Below are positions 1 through 8,314 of a stretch of DNA of 11,659 nucleotides, piece by piece. The notes beneath the pieces were generated by a model, which was not told where the DNA came from, searched no databases, and saw nothing but the letters and a program-made list of their open reading frames with translations. Source of the DNA: Gemmatimonadaceae bacterium (lineage in GTDB: Bacteria > Gemmatimonadota > Gemmatimonadetes > Gemmatimonadales > Gemmatimonadaceae); the NCBI GenBank assembly GCA_025453855.1, contig JALOPO010000022.1:1-11659 (forward strand), read 5' to 3'. The translations under genes were made by a program, and so were the position numbers. Each line of letters opens with the position of its first letter. Position 1 is the stretch's first letter.

Positions 1-20
1 CGGGGAGGCGCAGGGAGTGG

Positions 21-50
21 CGACGGACGGCCGGCATGGAGCATCCGTCG
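21..50 (-). terminator. Possible hairpin downstream of the aldehyde dehydrogenase gene
   Basis: A 7-base perfect inverted repeat (CGACGGA at 21-27, TCCGTCG at 44-50) encloses a 16-base loop. It lies 27 bases past the stop codon of the minus-strand dehydrogenase gene. There is no T-tract on either strand, so it would at best be a factor-assisted or GC-hairpin terminator. Nothing else was recognised in bases 1-76. Confidence 0.25.
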
Positions 51-76
51 GCCGGGCCCGCGCGGCAAGCCCCCGT

Positions 77-1444
77 TCACCGCATCAATCCGCGCACCGT
101 GCGCACATTCGCGAAGGCACGCAGCCCGGCGTCGCCGAGCTCGCGCCCGTGTCCGCTCGCCTTCACGCCACCGAACGGGAGCGCGGGATCCGACGCCACC
201 GGCCGGTTGATCATCACCGACCCGGCGTCGAGCCGCTGGGCGAAGGCCCGCGCGATCGCCGCGTCGTGCGTCCAGACGCTCGCACCGAGGCCGAAGCGTG
301 TCCCGTTCGCGCGACGCACGGCGTCGTCCAGGTCGCGCACGCGCCACACACCGGCCACGGGAGCGAAGAGCTCGTCGTCGGCGAGCGGCGTGCCGTCGGG
401 GATGTCGACCACGACGCCGGGCGGGCACCAGGGCACGTGATGCACGGGCGGCACGCCGCCGAGCACCGCCCGCGCGCCCGCATCGAGCGTGCGCTGCACC
501 TGCTCGCGCACGCCGTCGCGCGCCGCCGGCGTCACGAGCGGGCCGACGTCGGTGCGTTCGTCGCGCGGATCGCCCACGCGACGGCGTGCCATGGCGGCGG
601 TGAACGCCTCGAGGAAGGGGTCGTGCACGTCGGCATGCACCAGGAAGCGCTTGGCGGCGATGCACGACTGCCCGTTGTTCAGGCAGCGCGCCCCGGCCGC
701 CGCGTCGGCCACGGCGTCGATGTCCACGTCGTGCCAGACGATGAACGGGTCGCTCCCCCCCAGCTCCAGCACCACCGGCTTGAGCGCGCGCCCCGCCAGC
801 GCGGCGACGGTCGCACCGGCCCGATCGCTCCCGGTGAGCGTCACCGCCGCCACGTGTGGCGAGGCGATGACCTGCGCCGCCGCGTCGTGGTCGATGCGCA
901 GCACGGGGAAGAGCGCTGCATCGATCCCCGCCGCGGCCACCGCGTCGTGCAGCGCCAGCGCGCAGCCGGTCACCTGCTCGGCATGCTTGAGCGCCACCGC
1001 GTTGCCGAGCAGCAGCGCCGGCGCGAGCACGCGCACCACCTGCCAGTACGGGAAGTTCCACGGCATGATCGCGAAGACGACGCCGAGTGGCGCCAGACGC
1101 ACCTCGTCACCGTCCTCGGGGCCGCGTGCCGGGTCGAGGAGCGCCGTGCGGTCGGCGTACCAGTCGCAGCACGCGGCGCACTTCTCCACCTCGCCGCGCG
1201 CCTGCGTGATCGGCTTGGCCATCTCGCGCACGGCGAGCACGGCCAGGTCGTCGCGGCGCTCGCGCAGCACCCGGGCGAGTGCCCGCAGCGCCTGCGCGCG
1301 TCGCGTCACCTCGACCTCGCGCCAGGCACGCTGCGCCGCGGCCGCGGTCGCGAGCGCCGCGTTCACCTCGTGCGCCTCCTGTCGTGCGTACTCGCCGAGC
1401 AACTCGCCGCCGTGCGGCGCGTGCACCAGGATCGCTCCCGCCAT
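77..1444 (-). CDS. NAD(P)-dependent succinate-semialdehyde dehydrogenase-type aldehyde dehydrogenase
   Basis: A cytosolic aldehyde dehydrogenase of 455 residues that should oxidise an aldehyde, probably succinic semialdehyde or a similar short chain, to the acid with NAD(P)+. Visible family marks are the PWN motif (Asn130), Lys153 in a LKHAEQ motif, the general-base Glu227 in LELGGSDP, the catalytic Cys261 in NNGQSC, Glu358 in DDELFAPV, and a C-terminal PFGGVKASGHGREL block (423-436). LKH in place of the common LKP, and the GQSCIAAKRF block, match the Sad/GabD1-like branch rather than the longer GabD type; ~455 residues is normal there. The start is the ATG two bases after the stop of the upstream quinone oxidoreductase gene, with GAGGAG five bases before it; a GTG six bases earlier is possible. 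Operon position suggests co-expression with the reductase. Exact substrate is not determined by the sequence. Confidence 0.95.
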   Translation of the reverse strand: MAGAILVHAPHGGELLGEYARQEAHEVNAALATAAAAQRAWREVEVTRRAQALRALARVLRERRDDLAVLAVREMAKPITQARGEVEKCAACCDWYADRTALLDPARGPEDGDEVRLAPLGVVFAIMPWNFPYWQVVRVLAPALLLGNAVALKHAEQVTGCALALHDAVAAAGIDAALFPVLRIDHDAAAQVIASPHVAAVTLTGSDRAGATVAALAGRALKPVVLELGGSDPFIVWHDVDIDAVADAAAGARCLNNGQSCIAAKRFLVHADVHDPFLEAFTAAMARRRVGDPRDERTDVGPLVTPAARDGVREQVQRTLDAGARAVLGGVPPVHHVPWCPPGVVVDIPDGTPLADDELFAPVAGVWRVRDLDDAVRRANGTRFGLGASVWTHDAAIARAFAQRLDAGSVMINRPVASDPALPFGGVKASGHGRELGDAGLRAFANVRTVRGLMR

Positions 1445-1446
1445 GC

Positions 1447-2472
1447 TCACTCCTCGCCCAGGCGCAGCACCACCTTGCCGAGCGTGGCGTCGGAGGCGAG
1501 CCGCGCATAGGCGGCGGGGGCCGCATCGAGCGGAAAGGTCGCGTCGAGCACCGGCCACACGGCATCGGGGCGCACGTGCGGCAGGAGCCGTGCACGCGCG
1601 TCGCTCGCCAGCTCGGCATGCTCGTCGACGCTGCGCGAGCGCAGCACGCTGCCGTGGAGCGTGAGGCGCCGGGCGAGCAGGAAGCGTCCCGGCACCGACA
1701 CGTCCGCGCCGCCGAGCGTCGCCAGCACCACGTAGTGGCCGCGGAGCGCGAGCGAGGGGAGCGTGGCCGCGACGTAGGCACCGCCCACGAGGTCGAGCAC
1801 GTGCGTCGCGCCATCGGCGCTTCGGTCGCGCACGAACGCCTCGAGCCCGCCCAGCCCGTCGCGCGTGACGTGCACCTCGCCAAGCCCCATCGCCGACACC
1901 TGCTCGGCCTTGGCCGCGGTGCGCGTGGTGCCGAGCACGCGCGCGCCGAGCGCACGTGCGTACTGCGCGGCGGCGAGCCCCACGCCACTCGCGATCGCGT
2001 GGATGAGCACCGTGTCGCCGGCGGCGATCGGTGCCCGTCGGCCGAGCGCATCGAAGGCGGTGAGCGCCGCTTCGGGAAAGGCGCCCGCCTCGTCCCACGA
2101 CATCGCGCCCGACACCGGCAGGAGCGTGCGCGGATCGGCGCGCACCACGTCCGACTGCGCGCCGCCCGGGACGAGCCCACAGACGCGCATGCCGCGCTCG
2201 AGACCGGCCTGCGGCGCGTCGTCGAGGGCGATGCCGGCGAACTCCAGGCCGGGGCGATCGGGCGGCGCCCCCGGCGGCGGCGGATAGCGCCCCGCCACCT
2301 GCAGCAGGTCGGCGCGATTGAGCCCCGCGGCGTGCACGCGCACGCGCACCAGCGATGGCTCGGCGGCCGGTGTGGGGACGTCGTCGCGCACCACCACGGT
2401 GCCCGGGGCGTCGGCGGCGATGACGACGGCGCGCATGCGCTCGCCGGGGGCGGACTGGGCATCGGTCTCCAT
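1447..2472 (-). CDS. Zinc-free quinone oxidoreductase, PIG3-like medium-chain dehydrogenase/reductase
   Basis: A 341-residue member of the medium-chain dehydrogenase/reductase superfamily that should reduce quinones or activated alkenes with NAD(P)H. The N-terminal GroES-like domain carries GLNRADLLQVAGRYPPPPG (50-68), the signature of the PIG3/TP53I3-like NAD(P)H:quinone oxidoreductase family, followed by GLEFAG (75-80). The Rossmann domain has the ASGVGLAAAQ turn (161-170) and a TTRT segment (182-185) at the end of the second strand, where the 2'-phosphate of NADPH is read in relatives. No cysteine cluster for structural zinc is seen. The first ATG (2472) is used here. An internal ATG at 2436 (residue 13, MRAVVIAAD) matches the usual start of the family, so the first 12 residues are uncertain; neither ATG has a clear Shine-Dalgarno. 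It is first in a two-gene operon with the aldehyde dehydrogenase. Confidence 0.92.
   Translation of the reverse strand: METDAQSAPGERMRAVVIAADAPGTVVVRDDVPTPAAEPSLVRVRVHAAGLNRADLLQVAGRYPPPPGAPPDRPGLEFAGIALDDAPQAGLERGMRVCGLVPGGAQSDVVRADPRTLLPVSGAMSWDEAGAFPEAALTAFDALGRRAPIAAGDTVLIHAIASGVGLAAAQYARALGARVLGTTRTAAKAEQVSAMGLGEVHVTRDGLGGLEAFVRDRSADGATHVLDLVGGAYVAATLPSLALRGHYVVLATLGGADVSVPGRFLLARRLTLHGSVLRSRSVDEHAELASDARARLLPHVRPDAVWPVLDATFPLDAAPAAYARLASDATLGKVVLRLGEE
1450..1455 (-). promoter_or_regulatory. Ribosome binding site of the aldehyde dehydrogenase gene
   Basis: GAGGAG on the minus strand, five bases before the ATG at 1444. It lies inside the last codons of the upstream gene, so ribosomes ending there could restart on the dehydrogenase. 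It decides the start, and it is one of the few strong Shine-Dalgarno sequences in the window. Confidence 0.75.
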
Positions 2473-2478
2473 GCGTCG

Positions 2479-2484
2479 ATGCTA
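2479..2484 (-). promoter_or_regulatory. Possible -10 element giving a leaderless mRNA for the quinone oxidoreductase
   Basis: TAGCAT on the minus strand fits TANNNT. It ends six bases before the ATG at 2472, so transcription would start on or next to the A of the start codon. No good -35 hexamer was found at 16-18 bases upstream. The lack of a Shine-Dalgarno at this ATG fits a leaderless transcript. The gap 2473-2569 is the divergent promoter region shared with the AI-2E-family gene. Confidence 0.25.
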
Positions 2485-2569
2485 CCGCGACGCGGCGCGC
2501 GGCGCGAACCGGGGCGCGGATGCGCACGACGCTGGTCGGGGCGGGCGCGCACGATTACCCGTTGACCCC

Positions 2570-3658
2570 ATGGCATCCATCGAATCCACGACATCGCCGG
2601 CCACGCCGGGCGCCCCCTCCGGGCAGCTCCGCGCCGCCGCGCTCATCGTCGCGCTCGGCCTCGGCCTCGTCTGGGTCACGGTGCCGTACATCCCCGGGCT
2701 CCTCGGCGGGGCGGTGCTGTACTCGCTGTCGGTGTCGTCGCACGAGTGGCTCATGCGACGGCGCATCGGACGCGGCACCGCGGCGATGACCATCGCGATC
2801 GTCACGCTGCTCGTGCTCCTCGTCCCCGGCGGCGCGCTGCTCGGCCTCATCCTCGACGACGTCCCGGCGACGCTGCGCTCGCTCGACACCGGACCGATCA
2901 TGGCCAGGCTGCGCACGCTCCGCATCGGACCGGTGGACGTGGGCGGCCAGCTCGCGCGTGCCGGCGACACGATCGTCTCGTTCGCCTCGCGCGAGATCGT
3001 CGGCTTCCTCGGGGGGGCCGCGCGCACGACGCTCAACCTCGTGCTCGCCCTCCTCGTGCAGTACTACCTGCTCGTCGCCGCGCACGACGTGTGGCCGCGC
3101 ATCCGTCGCCTCCTCCCGTTCACGCCGGAGGACAGCGAGCACCTGCGCCGCCGCTTCCACGACGTGACCAGCGGCACGATGTGGGGCGTGGTCGTCGTCG
3201 CCACGGTGCAGGGGACGCTGGTGGGGATCGCGCTCGCCGTGGTGGGGGTGCCGAATGCGCTCGTCTGGGGAACGGTGACCGCGGTCGCGAGCGTCCTCCC
3301 GCTCCTCGGTTCGGCGCTCGTCTGGCTCCCCGCGTCGATCGGCCTCTTCCTGCAGGGCGAGACGGCGCGCGCCATCGGCCTCGCACTCTTCGGCGCGCTG
3401 GTGGTGGGGAACCTCGACAACGTGCTGCGCCCGATCGTGCTCCGCGGCCGCGCGCAGCTCCATCCGCTCACCACGCTCGTGGGTGCGTTCGCTGGCGTGA
3501 GCGTCTTCGGCCTGCTCGGCATCCTCCTCGGGCCGCTCGCGATCACCTGGTTCTTCGAGCTGATCGCGATCTACGACAAGGAGTACGGGCTCGCGCGCGG
3601 CGACGAGCCGACACCGGCATCGTCGGTCGCGCCGGCGACGGTCGCTGCAGCGCCATGA
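2570..3658 (+). CDS. AI-2E family (PerM/TqsA-like) transporter
   Basis: A 362-residue inner-membrane protein of the AI-2E/UPF0118 family (Pfam AI-2E_transport type), whose members export small molecules such as autoinducer-2 or exchange Na+/H+; the substrate here cannot be read from sequence. Hydrophobic segments are visible at about 22-38, 42-55, 72-96, 145-170, 203-227, 230-262, 265-282 and 302-332, with the usual soluble stretch between the third and fourth (97-144). The family signature lies near the C-terminus: DNVLRPIVLRG (283-293), LHPL (297-300), then a glycine-rich FGLLGILLGPLA (313-324). The C-terminal ~28 residues are a polar Ala/Pro tail. The ATG at 2570 begins a short polar N-terminus and has no Shine-Dalgarno, so the start is the most likely but not proven. 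It is transcribed away from the redox operon, 57 bases before comM. Confidence 0.94.
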   Translation: MASIESTTSPATPGAPSGQLRAAALIVALGLGLVWVTVPYIPGLLGGAVLYSLSVSSHEWLMRRRIGRGTAAMTIAIVTLLVLLVPGGALLGLILDDVPATLRSLDTGPIMARLRTLRIGPVDVGGQLARAGDTIVSFASREIVGFLGGAARTTLNLVLALLVQYYLLVAAHDVWPRIRRLLPFTPEDSEHLRRRFHDVTSGTMWGVVVVATVQGTLVGIALAVVGVPNALVWGTVTAVASVLPLLGSALVWLPASIGLFLQGETARAIGLALFGALVVGNLDNVLRPIVLRGRAQLHPLTTLVGAFAGVSVFGLLGILLGPLAITWFFELIAIYDKEYGLARGDEPTPASSVAPATVAAAP

Positions 3659-3715
3659 TGATGTCGGCAGCGATGGGGTGACGCAGGTCGCGCGCGGCGG
3701 GTGCATCGTCGCGCC

Positions 3716-5308
3716 ATGCTCGCCTCCATTCGCGCCGCCGCCCTCGTGGGCATCGAGGCCGTCCCCGTCACCGTCGAGGTGCACACGGGGCGCGGCCTCC
3801 CCAACTGGATCATCACCGGGCTCCCCGACGGCGCCGTGCGCGAGAGTCGCGAGCGGGTGTCGGCGGCGATCGAGCAGGCGGGCTTCGAGGTCCCGTCGCG
3901 CCGCATCGTCGTCAACCTGAGCCCCGCCGACCTGCGCAAGGTCGGCACCGGCTTCGACCTCCCGATCGCGCTCGCGCTCCTCGCCGCCACCGACCAGCTG
4001 GCCCCGGAGTCGCTCGCGCCGCTCATCGCGATCGGCGAACTCGGGCTCGATGGCGCGGTGCGCGCCGTGCGCGGCGTGCTGCCGGTGGCGCGACTCGCCG
4101 CGTCGTGCGGTGCCACGCTCGTCCTGCCGCACGCCACGCGCGCCGAGGGGGCGCTGGTCCCGGGCTGCGCCATGCATCCGGTGCACGCGCTGCGACCGCT
4201 CGTCGAGGCGCTGCGCCGCGGGCGCCTGGCGGTGGAGCACGACGGCGATGGTGTCGCCGACGCGGGGACCTCCAGCGATGACGACACGCCCGACGACCTG
4301 GCCGACGTGATCGGGCAGCCGGCGGCGGTGCGGGCGCTCGTCATCGCCGCCGCCGGCCATCACAACCTCGCGATGTGCGGCCCGCCGGGCGCGGGGAAGA
4401 CGATGCTCGCGCGGCGACTCCCCGGGCTCCTCCCGCCGCTCGACGATGCGGCGCGACTGGAGGTCGTGGCGGTGCACTCGGTGGCCGGCGTGCTCGATGC
4501 CGCGCGCCTGCGCTCGCGACGGCGCCCGTTCCGGGCCCCGCATCACACGACGAGCGTGGCGGGCCTGGTCGGCGGCGGGTCGGGGCCGCGCCCGGGCGAG
4601 GTCTCGCTCGCGCACCACGGCGTCCTCTTCCTCGACGAGCTCCCGCACCTGGCGTCGCACGCGCTCGAGGCGCTGCGCGAGCCGATCGAGGATCGCGTGG
4701 TGCACATCGCGCGCGCCGGCGGGGCGCTCCGCTTCCCCAGCGACGTGCTGCTGGTGGTGGCGATGAATCCGTGTCCGTGCGGCCAGGCCGGGCACCCCAC
4801 GCTCCCGTGCCGCTGCGCGCCGGCGGCGCTGGCCCGCTACGCGCAGCGCCTCTCCGGTCCGCTCGCCGATCGCATCGACCTGCACGTCGACGTGGCCCCC
4901 GTCCCCCTGGCGACGCTGGCCGAAGGGAGCGCCCGTCCGGCCGCGGCGGGGTCGAGCACCGCGGTCTGGCGCGAGCGCGTGGCGGCGGCGCGCGACCGCC
5001 AGCTCGAACGGCAGGGGGTGGCCAACGCGCGTGTCGCCGCGGCCCGGCTGCTCGATCCCGCGTCGTGCGCTCCCGACGCCCGCACCTTCCTCGCCGATGC
5101 CGCGGCCCGTCTCGCCCTCTCGGCGCGCGGCTTCCACCGCACGCTGCGCGTGGCGCGCACCATCGCCGACCTGGCCGATGCGCCGCGCATCGAGCGCGTG
5201 GCGGTGGCCGAGGCGCTGCGCTACCGGCGCCGGCTCGACGCCGCCACGCCAGCGGCGCTCCCCGCAGGCCTCATGCAGACGGGGGTACCAGCGGGACCGC
5301 TCTCCTGA
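3716..5308 (+). CDS. comM: ComM/YifB family Mg-chelatase-like AAA+ ATPase
   Basis: A 530-residue cytosolic AAA+ protein. In naturally transformable bacteria ComM is a hexameric helicase that promotes branch migration during integration of incoming DNA; the family is also common in non-transformable species. The N-terminal ChlI-like domain (1-165) has the family opening (AALVGIEAVPV) and the block VVNLSPADLRKVG (65-77). The ATPase core has Walker A GPPGAGKT (222-229), the PFRAPHHTTS motif (271-280), GEVSLAHHG (294-302), and Walker B VLFLDE (303-308). A four-cysteine cluster follows: Cys353 and Cys355 in NPCPCG, then Cys365 and Cys367. SGPLADRIDL (380-389) precedes the Mg_chelatase_C region (about 420-510). 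The ATG at 3716 gives the canonical N-terminus; an in-frame GTG at 3701 next to GGCGGG would add five residues. The acidic insert around 176-195 and the C-terminal ~20 residues are poorly conserved in style. Confidence 0.97.
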   Translation: MLASIRAAALVGIEAVPVTVEVHTGRGLPNWIITGLPDGAVRESRERVSAAIEQAGFEVPSRRIVVNLSPADLRKVGTGFDLPIALALLAATDQLAPESLAPLIAIGELGLDGAVRAVRGVLPVARLAASCGATLVLPHATRAEGALVPGCAMHPVHALRPLVEALRRGRLAVEHDGDGVADAGTSSDDDTPDDLADVIGQPAAVRALVIAAAGHHNLAMCGPPGAGKTMLARRLPGLLPPLDDAARLEVVAVHSVAGVLDAARLRSRRRPFRAPHHTTSVAGLVGGGSGPRPGEVSLAHHGVLFLDELPHLASHALEALREPIEDRVVHIARAGGALRFPSDVLLVVAMNPCPCGQAGHPTLPCRCAPAALARYAQRLSGPLADRIDLHVDVAPVPLATLAEGSARPAAAGSSTAVWRERVAAARDRQLERQGVANARVAAARLLDPASCAPDARTFLADAAARLALSARGFHRTLRVARTIADLADAPRIERVAVAEALRYRRRLDAATPAALPAGLMQTGVPAGPLS

Positions 5309-5474
5309 CCGCTGACGGTTCGGGCGACACCCCTCCTTATTGCTGAGCTCCTCGCACGCAACCTGCGTGCATGCGGCGCTGGCCCGACGACGGGTATCGG
5401 CGGGACGCATGCGTTCGCGCTGCGTTCCGCCCGCCCGCCGAACGGCGCGGCGCCCGTTCCCCCCAGCCGTGCCG

Positions 5475-8285
5475 ATGTCCGAGTCCGCCCCGCCGTCTCC
5501 CATGCTCCCGCCGCCCGATCTCACGCGCGGTGAGTCGCGGCGTGGGAACCCTGGCGAGCCCGCGCTGCCGGCCTCGGCCGCAATGGCAGCCTCGGCCATG
5601 GCGACCTTCGATGAACCGGCGGCGGTGATCTCGCCGGTGGGCATCGTGCGGTGGTGGGCACCGGCGGCAGCGCGGGCGATCGGCTTCGCCGAGGACGAGG
5701 CAGTGGGGCAGGCCTTCCTCGCCCTCTGCGAGCCGCGCGTCGACGGGGGACTGTCGCGCGCCATCGAGCAAGCGCTCTCGACGATACCGTGGCACGGGCG
5801 CGGCACCGTGCGGCAGCGGAGCGGCACCAGGGTGGCGGTGGAGTTCGCGATCTCCGCGCTCGCCGCCGACCCGCTCCTTGGCGGTACCCCGCTCGTCCTC
5901 GTGCGCTGGCAGCCGGTGCTCGTCGACGGACCGGCGCCGGTGCCCGACCGCGAACCGGCGCTCGACCTCCCGCTCCTCAGCGCCACGCTCGATGCGGTGA
6001 GCGACCTGGTGCTCCTCACCGAGGTCCCCGCCGGCGACCCGATGGCGGCGCGCATCGTCCACGCCAACGAGGCGGTGGAGCGGCTCTTCGGCTGGCGGCG
6101 CGAGGAGCTCGTGGGGCGCGAGCTCGGCCTCCTGCGGGGCCCGGAGACCGACACCACCGTCCTCGCGCGCCTCACCGAGGCGGTGCGCGCGCAGCGCCGC
6201 GTGCGCGAGGAGCTCCAGCTCCACACGCGTCGCGGCGACGCGGTCTGGCTCGACGTCGACGTCCTCGCCACCGCCGCCGCCGACGGGCGTCTCCTCGTGC
6301 GCTGGATCGCCACCGAACGCGACCTCGCGCCGCGCCAGGGGCAGGAAGTGGCGCTGCGCGCGCGCGAGGAGCGGCTGCGCCTCGCGCTCAACGCGGTGCT
6401 CGACGGGCTGTGGGACTGGCACGTCCCCACCGGCTACTGCTACTTCGCGCCGCGCTGGTACGCGATGCTCGGGCATGCCGATCACGCGCTCCCGCCGCAC
6501 ATCGACACCTTCCTCGACCTGCTGCATCCGCAGGACCTGCCGCGCGTCGAGCGCGCGCTGCGCGACCACTTCGAGGGCGACGCGGCGACCTTCGAGCTCG
6601 AGGTGCGGCTCCGCACCGCCGACATGCAGTGGCGCTGGATCCTCGCGCGCGGCACCGTCGTGGAGCGCGACGGCCGCGGGCGCCCCGTGCGCATGGTCGG
6701 CACCAACACGGACATCGAGAAGCGGAAGTCGGCCGAGCTCGCGCTGCGCACCAGCGAGGAGCGTTTCCGCACGCTCGCCACCGCCAGCCCGCTCGGCATC
6801 TTCCTCGCCGATGCCGAGGGGAACCTCACCTTCGCCACCGCGCGCCTCATCGAGCTCTGGGCCACCGCGCTCGACGAGCTCCTCGGCGACGGCTTCCTGG
6901 CGCGCATCCACGCCGAGGATCGCGAGCAGGTGCGCACGGCCTGGGGCGCCGCCGTGCGCGCGGGGGGTGAGCTGAGCGCGGAGTTCCGCGTCGTGCGCCC
7001 CGACGGGAGCGAGCGCTGGATGTGGGAGCGCACCGCGCCCACGCGCGATGCCGGTGGCGCGGTGATCGGCTTCGTCGGCACGGTGGAGGACATCACCGCC
7101 GTGAAGGAGGCCGACGTCGCGCGCCGCGCGCTCGAGCAGCAGATGCAGCACGCGCAGAAGTTCGAGTCGCTGGGCGTGCTCGCCGGCGGCATCGCGCACG
7201 ACTTCAACAACCTGCTCGTCGGGATCCTCGGCAACGCGAGCATCGCGCGCGCGGAGGTCGACGACCAGCCCGCGCTGGCCGAGCTGCTCGACGACATCGA
7301 GACCGCCGCGCGCCGCGCCGCGGAGCTCACCAACCAGCTGCTCGCCTACGCGGGCAAGGGGCGCGTGCGCCTCGAGCCGGTGCAGCTCACGGCGCTCGTG
7401 CGCGAGAGCGCCACGCTGCTGCAGTCGCTCGTCTCGCGCCAGTCGACGCTCGAACTCTCGCTCGCGAGCGCGCTCCCGGTGGTGATGGGCGACGCCACGC
7501 AGCTGCGGCAGGTGATCGTCGCGCTGCTCAGCAACGCCAGCGAGGCGCTCGGTGAGGGCGGCGGGATCATCCGCCTGCGTACCGCGGTCGAGGAGATCGA
7601 CGCCGCCACGCTGGCCACGGTGGTGGGCGAGGAAGGGCTGCGCCCCGGCCCGCACGTGGTGCTCGAGATCAGCGATGCGGGGCCCGGCATGGATGCCGCC
7701 ACCCGCGCGCGCGTCTTCGATCCGTTCTTCACCACCAAGTTCACGGGACGGGGCCTGGGGATGGCGGCGACGCTCGGCATCGTGCGCAGCCATCACGGCG
7801 CGATGCAGGTCGTGAGCGCGCCCGGCGCCGGCACGACGGTGCGCGTGCTCTTCCCGCCGGGCACCGAGCGGGGCCTGGCCGGCGCGGCACGCGGGGCGGC
7901 GGCACACGGGGACGGCGCGATCCTCGTGGTCGACGACGAGGCGCCGGTGCGCGAGGTCGCGCGTCGCGTCCTCGAGAAGCGCGGGTGGCGCGTGATCCTC
8001 GCCGTCGATGGACGCGAGGCGCTCGACCTCTACGCCGCCCATCGCGCGTCGATCCGCGCGGTGATCCTCGACGTGACGATGCCGCGCATGACCGGCGATC
8101 GCGTGCTCGCCGAGTGGCGACGCACCGGCGTCACCGTGCCGGTGGTCGTCGCGAGCGGGTACAGTGCGCAGTCGCTCGCGCCGATGATCGCCGGCCCCGA
8201 TGCCCCCGTCTTCGTGCAGAAGCCGTTCGTGCAGGCCGAGCTCCTCGCGGCGCTCGACCAGGCGCTCGCGCGCGCACCGCGCTGA
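5475..8285 (+). CDS. Soluble hybrid sensor histidine kinase: four PAS domains, HisKA, HATPase, C-terminal receiver
   Basis: A cytosolic hybrid kinase of 936 residues with the start used here. Domains in order: a degenerate PAS (about 44-150); PAS 2 (169-290); PAS 3 of the PAS_3/PAC type (300-422); PAS 4 (427-550); HisKA dimerisation helices with the phospho-acceptor His575 in GGIAHDFNNLL; HATPase (about 665-790) with N-box Asn687, G1 box DAGPG (734-738) and the GRGLGM box (758-763); and a receiver (about 814-930) with acidic pocket Asp820/Asp821, phospho-acceptor Asp866 and Lys916. All catalytic residues expected for kinase and receiver are present. No transmembrane segment or signal peptide is seen, so an internal cue (redox, ligand, light or energy state) is likely. 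The start is uncertain: the frame is open back to a TTG at 5340, with ATGs at 5409, 5475, 5502, 5583 and 5598, none with a strong Shine-Dalgarno. The 166-base gap after comM shows no clear terminator. Asp866 needs a downstream Hpt; one is encoded just beyond, in convergent orientation. Confidence 0.94.
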   Translation: MSESAPPSPMLPPPDLTRGESRRGNPGEPALPASAAMAASAMATFDEPAAVISPVGIVRWWAPAAARAIGFAEDEAVGQAFLALCEPRVDGGLSRAIEQALSTIPWHGRGTVRQRSGTRVAVEFAISALAADPLLGGTPLVLVRWQPVLVDGPAPVPDREPALDLPLLSATLDAVSDLVLLTEVPAGDPMAARIVHANEAVERLFGWRREELVGRELGLLRGPETDTTVLARLTEAVRAQRRVREELQLHTRRGDAVWLDVDVLATAAADGRLLVRWIATERDLAPRQGQEVALRAREERLRLALNAVLDGLWDWHVPTGYCYFAPRWYAMLGHADHALPPHIDTFLDLLHPQDLPRVERALRDHFEGDAATFELEVRLRTADMQWRWILARGTVVERDGRGRPVRMVGTNTDIEKRKSAELALRTSEERFRTLATASPLGIFLADAEGNLTFATARLIELWATALDELLGDGFLARIHAEDREQVRTAWGAAVRAGGELSAEFRVVRPDGSERWMWERTAPTRDAGGAVIGFVGTVEDITAVKEADVARRALEQQMQHAQKFESLGVLAGGIAHDFNNLLVGILGNASIARAEVDDQPALAELLDDIETAARRAAELTNQLLAYAGKGRVRLEPVQLTALVRESATLLQSLVSRQSTLELSLASALPVVMGDATQLRQVIVALLSNASEALGEGGGIIRLRTAVEEIDAATLATVVGEEGLRPGPHVVLEISDAGPGMDAATRARVFDPFFTTKFTGRGLGMAATLGIVRSHHGAMQVVSAPGAGTTVRVLFPPGTERGLAGAARGAAAHGDGAILVVDDEAPVREVARRVLEKRGWRVILAVDGREALDLYAAHRASIRAVILDVTMPRMTGDRVLAEWRRTGVTVPVVVASGYSAQSLAPMIAGPDAPVFVQKPFVQAELLAALDQALARAPR

Positions 8286-8314
8286 CGCGGCGCGCGGCGC
8301 GCGGCGCGCGTCAG
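8282..8314. terminator. Heptamer-repeat hairpin between convergent genes, possible bidirectional terminator
   Basis: The 25-base gap between the kinase stop (TGA, 8283-8285) and the Hpt stop (8311-8313 on the minus strand) is a tandem repeat of CGCGGCG: three full copies plus four bases (8286-8310). With the flanking stop codons it forms an inverted repeat, CTGACGCG (8282-8289) against CGCGTCAG (8307-8314). Further G/C pairing inside the loop is possible. Its place at the junction of two convergent genes suggests it ends both transcripts; there is no T-tract on either strand, so factor-independent termination is unproven. Confidence 0.5.

Noticed and set aside
17..1510. Long plus-strand open frame opposite the aldehyde dehydrogenase gene
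   Set aside because: It is Arg/His/Ala-rich with no motif and lies opposite a gene with complete catalytic residues; it is a by-product of high GC codon use.
2555..6430. Very long minus-strand open frame opposite the AI-2E, comM and kinase genes
   Set aside because: Its product is Arg/Ser-rich low-complexity sequence without domains, while the opposite strand encodes three clear families.
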